Positions 1-7,902 are shown, counted from the stretch's first letter. The stretch: DNA of 42,132 nucleotides from Streptomyces sp. G44 (GCF_016905445.1 NZ_JAFEXF010000048.1:1-42132); one strand, 5' to 3'. The notes: generated by a model from the letters alone, not told the origin. Numbers and translations: made by a program.

Positions 1-1
1 G

Positions 2-1963
2 GTCGGCACGGAGGCCGCCGAGGCGTTGGCCGCCGCCCAGGAAGAGGCGGCGCGCCGCCGCCGCGAGGCCGAGGAGACCCTCGGCTCGGCGCGCGCGGAG
101 GCCGACCAGGAGCGCGAGCGGGCCCGCGAGCAGAGCGAGGAGCTGCTCGCCTCGGCGCGCAAGCGGGTCGAGGAGGCGCAGGCCGAGGCCACGCGGCTGG
201 TCGAGGAGGCCGACCGCCGCGCCACGGAACTGGTGTCGGCCGCCGAGCAGACCGCCCAGTCCGTACGGGATTCCGTCGCCGGCCTGCACGAGGCGGCGCA
301 GGAAGAGGTCGCGGGCCTGCGCTCGGCCGCCGAGCACGCCGCGGAGCGCACGCGCACCGAGGCGCAGGAGGAGGCCGACCGCGTCCGTGCCGACGCGCAC
401 GCCGAGCGGGAGCGCGCCGCCGAGGACGCCAGCCGTACGCGGCGCGAGGCGGCGGAGGCCTCGGAGGCCGCCAAGGCCCTTGCGGAGCGCACGGTTTCGG
501 ACGCGATCGCGGAGGCCGAGCGGATGCGTTCGGACGCCTCGGAGCACGCCCAGCGGGTGCGCACGGAGGCGTCGGACACCATCGCGCAGGCCGAGCAGGA
601 CGCCGCCCGTACGCGGGCCGACGCCCGCGAGGACGCCAACCGCATCCGCGGCGACGCGGCGAGCCAGGCCGACACCCTGATCGGCGAGGCCCGCAGCGAG
701 GCCGAGCGCCTCCAGAACGAGACCATCGCGGAGGCCGAGCGGCTGCGCGCCGAGTCGACGGAGCAGGCGGACCGCCTCAAGGCGGAGTCGACCGCGGAGG
801 CCGAGCGGCTGCGCGCGGAGTCCACGGCCGAGGCGGAGCGGCTGCGCGCCGAGTCCACCGCGGAGGCGGAGCGGCTGCTGGCCGAGACGGCCGCGGAGGC
901 CGAGCGGGTGCGCGCGGAGTCCGTGGCCAAGGCCGAGAAGCTCATCTCGGACGCCTCCGGCGACGCCGAGCGGCTGCGCGCGGAGGCCGCGGAGGCGGTC
1001 AACTCCGCCCAGCAGCACGCCGAGCGGATCCGGAGCGAGTCCGAGCGCGTCAAGGCGGAGGCGGCGGCGGAGGCCGAGCGGCTCACGTCCCAGGCGCGCG
1101 AGGAGGCCGGACGCACCCTGGACGAGGCGCGTCAGGACGCCAACAAGAAGCGTCAGGAGGCGGCCGAGCAGGTCGACACGCTCATCACGGAGGCCGCGGC
1201 CGAGGCCGAGAAGCTGACGGCGGACGCCCAGGAGGAGGCCCTGAAGGCGACCACGGAGGCCGAGGCGCAGGCCGACACGATGGTCGGCGCGGCCCGCAAG
1301 GAGGCCGAGCGGCTGGTCACCGAGGCGACGATCGAGGGCAACACCCTGGTGGAGAAGGCCCGTACGGACGCGGACGAGCTGCTCATCGGCGCCCGGCGCG
1401 ACGCGACGGCCATAAGGGAGCGCTCCGAGGAGCAGCGTGACCGGCTGTCGGCGGAGATCGAGGAGCTGCACGAGCGTGCGCGCCGCGAGTCCGCGGAGGC
1501 GATGAAGACCGCGGGCGAACGTTGTGACGCCTTGGTGAAGGCCGCCGAGGCGCAGCTCGCCGAGGCGCAGGCGAAGGCCAAGGAGCTGGTGTCGGACGCC
1601 GGTTCCGAGGCGGGCAAGGTCCGGATCGCCGCCGTGAAGAAGGCCGAGGGGCTCCTGAAGGAGGCCGAGACGAAGAAGGCGTCGCTGGTCGCCGAGGCCG
1701 AGCGGATCAAGGCGGAGGCCGAGGCCGAGGCGACGCGCATGGTCGAGGAGGGCAAGCGGGAGCTGGAGGTCCTGGTGCGGCGCCGGGCGGACATCAACGC
1801 GGAGATCTCCCGTGTCCAGGACGTGCTGGAGGCGTTGGAGTCCTTCGAGGCCCCGACGGGCGGCGGGAAGTCGGCGGCCGGCGGGGGTTCCGGTGCGGGC
1901 GGTGTCAAGGCCGGCGCGGCGGCTGGATCTACTCGATCGGGTGGCAAGACGTCCGAGGGGTAG
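2..1963 (+). CDS. scy: Scy, polar coiled-coil cytoskeletal scaffold (5' partial)
   Basis: Only the C-terminal 653 residues are in the window; the frame is open to base 2, so the TTG at 26 is not a real start. Nearly the whole visible protein is Ala/Glu/Arg coiled coil with 11-residue (hendecad) units such as AEAERLRAEST, and it ends in a Gly/Ala/Ser-rich tail. This composition, the long length and the adjacent filP identify it as Scy, which in Streptomyces assembles at the hyphal tip with DivIVA and FilP and sets polarity and branch sites (family knowledge). Near the C terminus the segment RRRADINAEISRVQDVLEAL has a counterpart in FilP. A large inverted repeat spans the stop codon. Another coiled-coil protein is possible in principle, but the context makes Scy very likely. 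Confidence 0.9.
   Translation, partial: VGTEAAEALAAAQEEAARRRREAEETLGSARAEADQERERAREQSEELLASARKRVEEAQAEATRLVEEADRRATELVSAAEQTAQSVRDSVAGLHEAAQEEVAGLRSAAEHAAERTRTEAQEEADRVRADAHAERERAAEDASRTRREAAEASEAAKALAERTVSDAIAEAERMRSDASEHAQRVRTEASDTIAQAEQDAARTRADAREDANRIRGDAASQADTLIGEARSEAERLQNETIAEAERLRAESTEQADRLKAESTAEAERLRAESTAEAERLRAESTAEAERLLAETAAEAERVRAESVAKAEKLISDASGDAERLRAEAAEAVNSAQQHAERIRSESERVKAEAAAEAERLTSQAREEAGRTLDEARQDANKKRQEAAEQVDTLITEAAAEAEKLTADAQEEALKATTEAEAQADTMVGAARKEAERLVTEATIEGNTLVEKARTDADELLIGARRDATAIRERSEEQRDRLSAEIEELHERARRESAEAMKTAGERCDALVKAAEAQLAEAQAKAKELVSDAGSEAGKVRIAAVKKAEGLLKEAETKKASLVAEAERIKAEAEAEATRMVEEGKRELEVLVRRRADINAEISRVQDVLEALESFEAPTGGGKSAAGGGSGAGGVKAGAAAGSTRSGGKTSEG
728..925 (+). 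repeat. Six 33-bp tandem units encoding hendecads in scy
   Basis: Six consecutive 33-nt units start at 728, 761, 794, 827, 860 and 893. Each encodes an 11-residue repeat of the type AEAERLRAEST, and units three and four are nearly identical in DNA. An 11-residue period fits a weakly wound coiled coil rather than a classical heptad coil. The neighbouring coding sequence contains more diverged units. Confidence 0.85.
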
Positions 1964-2037
1964 CCAAAGAGGGCTTACCGTGCTGAGTGAGGACCTTCGG
2001 CCCTGTCCCTGGCAAGGCCTCTGACGTCTTGCCACTC
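1939..2037 (+). other. Long inverted repeat across the scy stop codon, with a competing hairpin
   Basis: GTGGCAAGACGTC (1941-1953) is perfectly complementary to GACGTCTTGCCAC (2023-2035). After one mismatch, GAGG (1955-1958) pairs with CCTC (2018-2021). A second copy of TGGCAAG at 2010-2016 can pair with the same CTTGCCA (2028-2034) in a 7-bp, 11-nt-loop hairpin, so the two structures exclude each other. It lies between scy and filP and may act as a terminator, attenuator or processing site (inference). There is no U-tract. Confidence 0.55.
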
Positions 2038-2144
2038 AAAAGGGGTGTCATTCTCCAGATCAAACGGGCATCTGCTCGATGACACGCCGCTTGGACCCCT
2101 AGGATTCCCTTATCACCTCACCGGTCTCATTCGACAGGAACCCC

Positions 2145-3080
2145 ATGAGCGACACTTCCCCCTACGGCTTCGAGCTTGTGCGGCGTGGATACGACCGCGC
2201 TCAGGTGGACGAACGTATCTCCAAGCTCGTCTCCGACCGTGACAGCGCTCTTGCTCGTATCACTGCTCTGGAAAAGCGCATCGAGGAGCTGCACCTCGAA
2301 ACGCAGAACGCGCAGGCCCAGGTCGCCGACGCCGAGCCGTCGTACGCCGGTCTTGGCGCACGCGTCGAGAAGATCCTCCGCCTCGCCGAGGAGGAGGCGA
2401 AGGACCTGCGCGAGGAGGCCCGTCGCGCGGCCGAACAGCACCGTGAGCTCGCCGAGTCCGCCGCGCAGCAGGTGCGCAACGACGCCGAGTCGTTCGCGTC
2501 CGAGCGCAAGGCGAAGGCCGAGGACGAGGGCGTTCGGATCGTCGAGAAGGCCAAGGGCGAGGCGAACACGCTGCGGGCCGAGGCCCAGAAGGACGCGCAG
2601 TCCAAGCGTGAGGAGGCGGATGCCCTCTTCGAGGAGACGCGCGCCAAGGCCGCCCAGGCCGCCGCCGACTTCGAGACGAATCTCGCCAAGCGGCGCGAGC
2701 AGTCCGAGCGTGACCTGGCGTCGCGTCAGGCCAAGGCGGAGAAGCGCCTCGCGGAGATCGAGCACCGCGCGGAGCAGCTGCGTCTGGAGGCGGAGAAGCT
2801 GCGCACGGACGCGGAGCGCCGCGCCCGCCAGACGGTGGAGACGGCACAGCGTCAGGCCGAGGACATCGTGGCGGACGCGAACGCCAAGGCCGACCGGATC
2901 CGCAGCGAATCGGAGCGGGAGCTCGCGGCGCTCACCAACCGCCGGGACAGCATCAACGCGCAGCTCACCAATGTGCGGGAGATGCTGGCGACGCTCACCG
3001 GTGCGGCGGTCGCCGCCGCGGGGACGCCCGCGGAGGACGAGCCCATCTCGCGCGGGGTGCCGGCACAGCAGACTCGTTGA
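2145..3080 (+). CDS. filP: FilP, intermediate-filament-like coiled-coil protein
   Basis: A 311-residue, highly charged coiled-coil protein that forms intermediate-filament-like networks giving stiffness to hyphae behind the tip and interacting with DivIVA and Scy (family knowledge). The N terminus has YGFELVRRGYDRAQVDERI, which resembles the RGYD-x-x-QVD motif of DivIVA-type domains. The rod runs from about residue 30 to 285, and the end carries NRRDSINAQLTNVREMLATL, a segment shared with Scy. The ATG at 2145 follows an AGGA box six bases upstream. It is separated from scy by 181 bp, so it may have its own promoter, although I could not assign one firmly. A strong hairpin terminator follows. 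Confidence 0.95.
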   Translation: MSDTSPYGFELVRRGYDRAQVDERISKLVSDRDSALARITALEKRIEELHLETQNAQAQVADAEPSYAGLGARVEKILRLAEEEAKDLREEARRAAEQHRELAESAAQQVRNDAESFASERKAKAEDEGVRIVEKAKGEANTLRAEAQKDAQSKREEADALFEETRAKAAQAAADFETNLAKRREQSERDLASRQAKAEKRLAEIEHRAEQLRLEAEKLRTDAERRARQTVETAQRQAEDIVADANAKADRIRSESERELAALTNRRDSINAQLTNVREMLATLTGAAVAAAGTPAEDEPISRGVPAQQTR

Positions 3081-3106
3081 GGTGGTGGGGATCAGCGGGC
3101 CCGGTG

Positions 3107-3142
3107 TGGCTGGGTGCGCAGTTCCCCGCGCTCCTTCGGGGC
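3107..3142. repeat. Streptomyces-type intergenic repeat (degenerate)
   Basis: The stretch contains TGGGTGCGCAGTTCCCCGCG followed by CTCCTTCGGGG. From memory it resembles a short intergenic repeat found many times in Streptomyces genomes. CCCCG (3124-3128) pairs with CGGGG (3137-3141). It sits just before the filP terminator. Confidence 0.4.
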
Positions 3143-3150
3143 ACACCTGG

Positions 3151-3177
3151 GCCCCCTGCCCTCCAGTGGCAGGGGGC
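3151..3177 (+). terminator. Rho-independent-like terminator of filP
   Basis: GCCCCCTGCC and GGCAGGGGGC form a perfect 10-bp stem with a 7-nt loop, followed by TTTG. It lies 71 bases after the filP stop. The right arm overlaps the place where a -35 box for the next gene would fall. Confidence 0.8.
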
Positions 3178-3189
3178 TTTGTCCCGTTC

Positions 3190-3195
3190 TAGCGT
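3190..3195 (+). promoter_or_regulatory. Putative -10 box of a leaderless ABC-transporter mRNA
   Basis: TAGCGT ends six bases before the ATG at 3202, and no Shine-Dalgarno sequence precedes that ATG. This spacing would start transcription at or next to the start codon, giving a leaderless mRNA (inference). A weak TGGCAG lies 17 bases upstream, inside the filP terminator stem. Confidence 0.35.
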
Positions 3196-3201
3196 TGCCG
3201 C

Positions 3202-4218
3202 ATGATCGAGCTCGACGGGCTGACCAAGCGGTACGGCGAGAAGATGGCCGTCAACAACCTCACCTTCACCGTCCGCCCCGGCATCGTCACCGGTTTCCTC
3301 GGCCCGAACGGCGCCGGGAAGTCGACCACCATGCGGATGATGCTCGGGCTCGACAACCCGTCGGCCGGTGCCGTCCGCATCGACGGCAGGCACTACTCCC
3401 AGCTGAAGGACCCCCTCAAGCGCATCGGCGCACTTCTCGACGCCAAGGCCGTGCACGGCGGGCGCAGCGCCTTCCACCACCTGCTGTGCCTCGCGCAGAG
3501 CAACGGCATTCCGCGCGCCCGCGTCGGCGAGGTCCTCGACACCGTCGGGCTGACCGCCGTCGCCCGGAAGAAGGCCAAGGGCTTCTCGCTCGGCATGGGC
3601 CAGCGCCTGGGGATCGCGGGCGCGCTGCTCGGGGACCCCGAGATCCTGATGTTCGACGAGCCGGTCAACGGCCTGGATCCCGAGGGCATCCACTGGATCC
3701 GCAACCTCATGAAGTCCCTCGCCGGACAGGGGCGTACGGTCTTCGTCTCCTCGCACCTGATGAGCGAGATGGCGCTCACCGCCGGCCATCTCGTGGTCAT
3801 CGGGCAGGGCCGTCTCCTCGCGGACACCTCGATGTCCGACTTCATCCGGCGCAACTCACGCTCGTACGTCCGACTGCGCTCCCCCGAGCGCGAGCGTCTG
3901 CTGGACGTGCTGCACCGCGCGGGCGTCACCGTCGCCGCGGCGGGTGACGGCGCCCTCGAAGTGGACGGCACGGCGGCCGAGGAGCTCGGCGAACTGGCCG
4001 CGAGCCACCGGATCGTCCTGCATGAGCTGAGCCCTCAGCAGGCCTCGCTGGAGGAGGCCTTCATGCGGCTCACCGCCGAGTCGGTCGAGTACCACGCGCA
4101 CGCCGACCACACGGTCCGCGCCGACCACCCCGACCGGCCGGGTACGCCGCCGCCGGGCCGGGCGCCCGGCTGGGGCGAGGCCTGGGACGCGGGCCGGCAG
4201 CGGCGCGAGGGGGCCTGA
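3202..4218 (+). CDS. ABC transporter ATP-binding protein (first of two tandem pairs)
   Basis: A 338-residue ATPase subunit that would power the membrane partner encoded four bases downstream. Walker A is GPNGAGKS (34-41), the signature is the atypical SLGMGQ (129-134) instead of LSGGQ, Walker B is ILMFDEP (148-154), and the switch His is H185. The C-terminal ~120 residues are an extra domain ending in a His/Pro-rich tail. This architecture fits ABC-2 exporters of the CcmA/bacitracin-resistance type; the substrate cannot be read from the sequence. Its nearest relative in the window is the ATPase at 5124, so the two pairs arose by duplication. No Shine-Dalgarno is seen, which points to leaderless translation. 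Confidence 0.9.
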   Translation: MIELDGLTKRYGEKMAVNNLTFTVRPGIVTGFLGPNGAGKSTTMRMMLGLDNPSAGAVRIDGRHYSQLKDPLKRIGALLDAKAVHGGRSAFHHLLCLAQSNGIPRARVGEVLDTVGLTAVARKKAKGFSLGMGQRLGIAGALLGDPEILMFDEPVNGLDPEGIHWIRNLMKSLAGQGRTVFVSSHLMSEMALTAGHLVVIGQGRLLADTSMSDFIRRNSRSYVRLRSPERERLLDVLHRAGVTVAAAGDGALEVDGTAAEELGELAASHRIVLHELSPQQASLEEAFMRLTAESVEYHAHADHTVRADHPDRPGTPPPGRAPGWGEAWDAGRQRREGA

Positions 4219-4221
4219 GCG

Positions 4222-4992
4222 ATGGCCACGGCACAGGTACTGCGGTCGGAGTGGACCAAGATCCGCTCGGTCTCCTCGACGGTGTGGACGCTCGGCCTCG
4301 CCGGTGTCGTCACGATCGCGCTCGGGGCGCTGATCAGCATCCTGTCCAGGAACGACTACGACGGCCTGGACGCCGGGGACCGGCTGGCCTTCGACCCGAC
4401 GTTCATCAGCTTCGCCGGGATGTCCCTCGGCCAGCTCGCGATGATCGTCTTCGGGGTGCTCGTCGTCTCCAACGAATACAGCACGGGGATGATCCGCACC
4501 TCCCTGGCGGCGGTCCCGCAACGCGGCACGTTCCTGTTCGGCAAGGTCCTCGTGGCCACGCTGCTCGCCTTCGCCGTGGGCCTCGCCACCAGCTTCGCCA
4601 CGTTCTTCGTCGGGCAGGCGATGCTCGGCCCCCACCGGGCGGGCCTCGGCGACCCCGGTGTGCTGCGGGCCGTCATCGGCGGCGGCCTCTACATGACGCT
4701 CATCGCGATGTTCTCGATGGGCGTGGCGGCGATGCTGCGCAGTCCGATGCTGTCGCTGGGCATCCTGATGCCGTTCTTCTTCCTGATCTCCAGCGTCCTC
4801 GGCAACGTGTCGGCGACGGAGAAGCTCGGCCGCTTCCTCCCCGACCAGGCCGGCAGCAAGATCATGCAGGTCAAGACGCCTCTGGACGACGACACTCCGT
4901 ATGGGCCCTGGGGCGGGCTGGCGATCATGGTGGCGTGGGTCGTGGTGGCGCTGGCGGGCGGGTACGCGGTGCTGAAGAAGAGGGACGCGTAG
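4222..4992 (+). CDS. ABC-2 type transporter permease (first pair)
   Basis: A 256-residue integral membrane protein with about six hydrophobic spans, beginning with the SEWTKIRSVSSTVWTL stretch common in actinobacterial ABC-2 permeases. Clear spans include the one around GLAGVVTIALGALI and the last one ending near AVLKK. It starts three bases after the stop of the ATPase gene, so the two are translated together. It most likely forms a homodimeric exporter with that ATPase; the cargo is unknown. It is paralogous to the permease at 6314, sharing SEWTKI, the NEYSTGMIRT/SEYGTGMIRT segment and a similar C-terminal LKKRDA/LEKRDV ending. Confidence 0.88.
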   Translation: MATAQVLRSEWTKIRSVSSTVWTLGLAGVVTIALGALISILSRNDYDGLDAGDRLAFDPTFISFAGMSLGQLAMIVFGVLVVSNEYSTGMIRTSLAAVPQRGTFLFGKVLVATLLAFAVGLATSFATFFVGQAMLGPHRAGLGDPGVLRAVIGGGLYMTLIAMFSMGVAAMLRSPMLSLGILMPFFFLISSVLGNVSATEKLGRFLPDQAGSKIMQVKTPLDDDTPYGPWGGLAIMVAWVVVALAGGYAVLKKRDA

Positions 4993-5123
4993 GCCGCACC
5001 CCCGCCCCACAGGTCTCGCTCTCTTTACTCGCTCTTGGCCGGAACCGTCAGCGCCCCGATATCCTCCTAACCCTTACGGGGGCGTGTGCCCCGACGTCCT
5101 GAACCATTCGATGGGTGCGGAGA

Positions 5124-6317
5124 ATGATCGAGGCAGTCGGCCTGACGAAGCGCTACGGCGCCAAGACAGCCGTGTACAACCTTTCCTTCCAGGTGCGGCC
5201 CGGTACCGTCACCGGCTTCCTCGGGCCCAACGGCTCCGGCAAGTCGACGACGATGCGGATGATCCTCGGGCTCGACACCCCCACCACGGGGCAGGTGACG
5301 ATCGGCGGTTACCCGTACCGCAAGCTCCCCAACGCACCCCGCCAGGTCGGCGCGCTCCTCGACGCCAAGGCGGTGCACGGCGGCCGGCACGCCCGCAACC
5401 ACCTGCTCTGCCTCGCGCAGCTCTCCGGCATCCCGGCCCGCCGGGTCGACGAGGTGCTCGGCGTCGTCGGCCTCCAGGACGTGGCGAAGAAGCGCTCCAA
5501 GGGCTTCTCGCTCGGCATGGGCCAGCGCCTCGGCATCGCGGCGGCGCTCCTCGGCGACCCGCAGGTGCTGCTCTTCGACGAGCCCGTCAACGGCCTCGAC
5601 CCCGAGGGCATCCTCTGGGTCCGCAACCTCATGAAGTCGCTCGCGGCCGAGGGGCGCACGGTCTTCGTGTCGTCGCACCTCATGAGCGAGATGGCCCTCA
5701 CCGCCGAGCACCTGATAGTGATCGGCCGCGGCCAGCTGCTCGCCGACATGAGCGTCAGGGACTTCATCTCGCACAACTCCGCCGACTTCGCGCGGGTGCG
5801 CACGCCGGACACCGAGCCGCAGCAGCGCGAGAAGCTGACGGCCGCGCTGACCGAGGCGGGCGGCCAGGTCCTGCCCGAGCAGGACGGAGCGCTGCGCGTG
5901 ACCGGTCTGCCGCTGCCCCGCATCAGCGACCTCGCGCACGGCGCGGACGTCCGCCTGTGGGAGCTCTCCCCGCACCAGGCCTCGCTCGAAGAGGCGTACA
6001 TGCGGATGACGCAGGGCGCCGTCGACTACCGCTCCACGGTCGACCAGCGCGCGGGCCTCCAGCAGCCCATGCAGCCCGGCGCCGTGCCGCCCGGCATGAT
6101 GCCGCAGGGCCTGCCGCCGGTGCCCGGCCAGGATCAGCCCGGCTGGTACGCGCCGCCGCCGCCCCAGCAGGGCGGTCAGCCCTTCGCGATGCCGCAGCCG
6201 CAGGGCGCGCCCGGGACCCCGAACCCGTACGCCGCCGCGCCGCGCCCGCAGGCCTCCCCCGCACCCGCCCCCGACATGGCCAAGCGCGCCACCGACAACG
6301 AGGATGCTCCCCGATGA
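5124..6317 (+). CDS. ABC transporter ATP-binding protein (second pair, Pro/Gln-rich tail)
   Basis: A 397-residue ATPase closely similar to the one at 3202: Walker A GPNGSGKS, atypical signature SLGMGQ, Walker B VLLFDEP and a switch His in VSSH. The ATG at 5124 was chosen because it aligns with MIELDGLTKRYG of the paralogue; a GTG at 5115 would add three residues. The last ~100 residues are a low-complexity Pro/Gln/Gly/Met-rich tail that the first paralogue lacks. Its stop overlaps the next gene's start (ATGA), so ATPase and permease are translationally coupled. The substrate is unknown. Confidence 0.9.
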   Translation: MIEAVGLTKRYGAKTAVYNLSFQVRPGTVTGFLGPNGSGKSTTMRMILGLDTPTTGQVTIGGYPYRKLPNAPRQVGALLDAKAVHGGRHARNHLLCLAQLSGIPARRVDEVLGVVGLQDVAKKRSKGFSLGMGQRLGIAAALLGDPQVLLFDEPVNGLDPEGILWVRNLMKSLAAEGRTVFVSSHLMSEMALTAEHLIVIGRGQLLADMSVRDFISHNSADFARVRTPDTEPQQREKLTAALTEAGGQVLPEQDGALRVTGLPLPRISDLAHGADVRLWELSPHQASLEEAYMRMTQGAVDYRSTVDQRAGLQQPMQPGAVPPGMMPQGLPPVPGQDQPGWYAPPPPQQGGQPFAMPQPQGAPGTPNPYAAAPRPQASPAPAPDMAKRATDNEDAPR

Positions 6318-7258
6318 CCACGCCTGAGACTCCGCAGCAGCAGCCGCAGGCGCAGCAGGCCCCCCAGCACCAGCCGGCCTACGCCCAGGCCGGCGCTCCC
6401 GCGCAGGGTGCCCCGATGGCTCCCCCGCCCGCCGCACCCGCGCCGCCCTCCGCCTGGGAACAGGCGATGGCCAACGCCTACACCTCGCCGATCCCGGTGC
6501 GGAAGACCCACCTCGGCAACGCCCTCGCCTCCGAGTGGACGAAGATCAAGTCGGTCCGCTCCACGATGTGGACGCTCGGCATCTTCCTCCTCCTGGTGGT
6601 CGGCATCGGCCTGCTCGCCGCCGCCAACACCACGCCCGAGAACTACGCGGACATGCCGGTCACCGTGCCCGCCTTCTTCGGCCTGATGCTGGGCCAGATC
6701 TGCCTGATCACGCTCGGCGTCCTCGTGACGTCCTCGGAGTACGGCACGGGCATGATCCGTACGACGTTCACGGCCTCCCCGCAGCGCTACCGCGTCTTCA
6801 CCGCGAAGATCGTGGTCTTCTTCGTCACGGCCTTCGTCGTCTCCGCGGGCTCCATCCTGCTGGTGGGCCTCATGACCTCGGCGATGAACAGCGGCCCCGG
6901 GGCGGGCGACGTGCCGTGGGCGGGCACGGTCCTCAAGGGCGGTCTGTACGTGTCGCTGCTGGGCGTCCTCGCGCTCGCCGTCGGCTCCATGCTGCGGCAC
7001 TCCGCGGGCGCCATCACCGCGATGCTCGGCGTGGTCCTCGTACCGGCGATCATGCCCATGTTCCTGATGATCTGGGAGAGCACGCGGTCGCTCGCCGAGA
7101 AGATGTCCGACTACAACGCCATCAACTCGCTCGCCAAGATCTTCGGCGCGGAGGACATCGACGGCTCGGGCGGCACGTCCCAGCTGGTCGCGCTCGTCGT
7201 CGTGACGCTCGTCGCGGTCGCCGCCGCCTACGCCCTCCTGGAGAAGCGCGACGTCTGA
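6314..7258 (+). CDS. ABC-2 type transporter permease (second pair, Pro/Gln-rich N terminus)
   Basis: A 314-residue permease. The first ~65 residues are Gln/Pro/Ala-rich and soluble; membrane spans follow from about residue 85, after SEWTKIKSVRSTMWTL. The ATG at 6314 overlaps the upstream stop by four bases. Both partners of this second pair carry low-complexity Pro/Gln segments on the cytoplasmic side, facing each other across the gene junction, while the first pair has none, so the segments probably appeared after the duplication. They may promote assembly of the two subunits or recruit a partner (inference). The cargo is unknown. Confidence 0.88.
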   Translation: MTTPETPQQQPQAQQAPQHQPAYAQAGAPAQGAPMAPPPAAPAPPSAWEQAMANAYTSPIPVRKTHLGNALASEWTKIKSVRSTMWTLGIFLLLVVGIGLLAAANTTPENYADMPVTVPAFFGLMLGQICLITLGVLVTSSEYGTGMIRTTFTASPQRYRVFTAKIVVFFVTAFVVSAGSILLVGLMTSAMNSGPGAGDVPWAGTVLKGGLYVSLLGVLALAVGSMLRHSAGAITAMLGVVLVPAIMPMFLMIWESTRSLAEKMSDYNAINSLAKIFGAEDIDGSGGTSQLVALVVVTLVAVAAAYALLEKRDV

Positions 7259-7273
7259 CGTGCGACGGAGCCG

Positions 7274-7606
7274 CTAGTACCGCGGCGCGTTACGGGACCG
7301 CTGCACCCGCGTGGTGCGGCGGTCCTTCGCGTTCCAGCACGCCTTGTGCCAGTGCCTGCGCTCGTCCACGCCGGAGTGCTCGGGCCAGGCCACCACGTGC
7401 GCGAGCCCCGAGGGGATCTCCTGGTCGCAGCCGGGGCAGCGGTACCGCTTGCCCATCGAACTCGCGCCCGCCACATGGCGTACGCTCCACTGCTCGCCCT
7501 GCCAGGTCTCGGCGCTCTGGAATCCGCCGTAGCGACCCGACGGCTCCGCGTCCGCGGACGCCCTCGGCTCTCCGACGCCCTTGGGGCGGTTGCGACGCGG
7601 GGACAC
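7274..7606 (-). CDS. Small zinc-finger-like protein (often annotated ATP/GTP-binding)
   Basis: A 110-residue basic protein starting at a GTG at 7606 (VSPRRNRPKG). The C-terminal half has CPGC (57-60) and HWHKAC (H87, C90) with His70 and His77 between, a likely structural zinc site of the C-x2-C / H-x2-C type. Homologues in Streptomyces are usually labelled ATP/GTP-binding protein, but I see no P-loop, so that label is not supported by the sequence. It is convergent with the ABC operon, only 15 bp away. Function unknown; a nucleic-acid-binding role is a guess from the basic N terminus and the Cys/His cluster. Confidence 0.75.
   Translation of the reverse strand: MSPRRNRPKGVGEPRASADAEPSGRYGGFQSAETWQGEQWSVRHVAGASSMGKRYRCPGCDQEIPSGLAHVVAWPEHSGVDERRHWHKACWNAKDRRTTRVQRSRNAPRY
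7295..7325 (+). terminator. Possible terminator of the ABC operon, inside the convergent gene
   Basis: GGACCGC-T-GCACC pairs with GGTGC-G-GCGGTCC, a 12-bp stem with one T/G mismatch and a 5-nt loop, 37 bases after the ABC permease stop. It lies in the last codons of the opposite-strand gene, so part of the symmetry may be coincidental. Confidence 0.4.
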
Positions 7607-7722
7607 AGGACACCTCGCTGGCTGTACGACGGTCAGGGGGGTGACCAGCCTACGCGCCGCGCCCCGGGGTACTCGTCGCGTACCTACTCCCGCAGCGTCC
7701 CCCACATCGCAGGGAGCACCGC

Positions 7723-7902
7723 ATGGCACAGCGCATGAATCGGCGTACGGATCGGCGCATGGAACACCGCGTCGATCGGCGCACGGAAAATCCAACAATC
7801 TTCCTGCCAGGCCGTGCCTTTGGCACGTGTCACGCGTTGTTGCCCGTGGGGGGAGTGCCTGCGTCGGTGCCAAGGAGGCAGGAGTGCGATGCGTGTAGGT
7901 AG
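7723..7902 (+). CDS. Candidate 59-residue Arg-rich small protein overlapping the oxidoreductase start
   Basis: The ATG at 7723 is preceded by GGGAG at a good seven-base spacing. The frame runs 59 codons to a TAG at 7900-7902, overlapping the downstream gene by 14 bases. The peptide starts MAQRMNRRTDRRMEHRVDRR, because a 12-bp tandem repeat encodes it, and the rest is not low-complexity (ENPTIFLPGRAFGTCHALL, then a C-terminal QECDAC). No family is recognised. It could be a leader or small protein whose translation controls the luciferase-like gene, or just an open frame in a repetitive leader. The good ribosome site and the overlap are the main arguments for it. Confidence 0.35.
   Translation: MAQRMNRRTDRRMEHRVDRRTENPTIFLPGRAFGTCHALLPVGGVPASVPRRQECDACR
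7727..7786 (+). repeat. 12-bp tandem repeats, consensus ATCGGCGYAYGG
   Basis: Units at 7739-7750, 7751-7762 and 7775-7786 match ATCGGCG(T/C)A(C/T)GG. The unit between them (7763) is diverged and a partial unit lies at 7727-7738, so the period is 12 bp over five units. It lies upstream of the luciferase-like gene. It may simply be coding for an Arg-rich peptide, or it could be a set of protein-binding sites. Confidence 0.6.

Noticed and set aside
5084..7258. A single long plus-strand frame across the second ABC pair
   Set aside because: Its first part is a shadow frame of the ATPase gene; the real permease starts at 6314 in an ATGA overlap.
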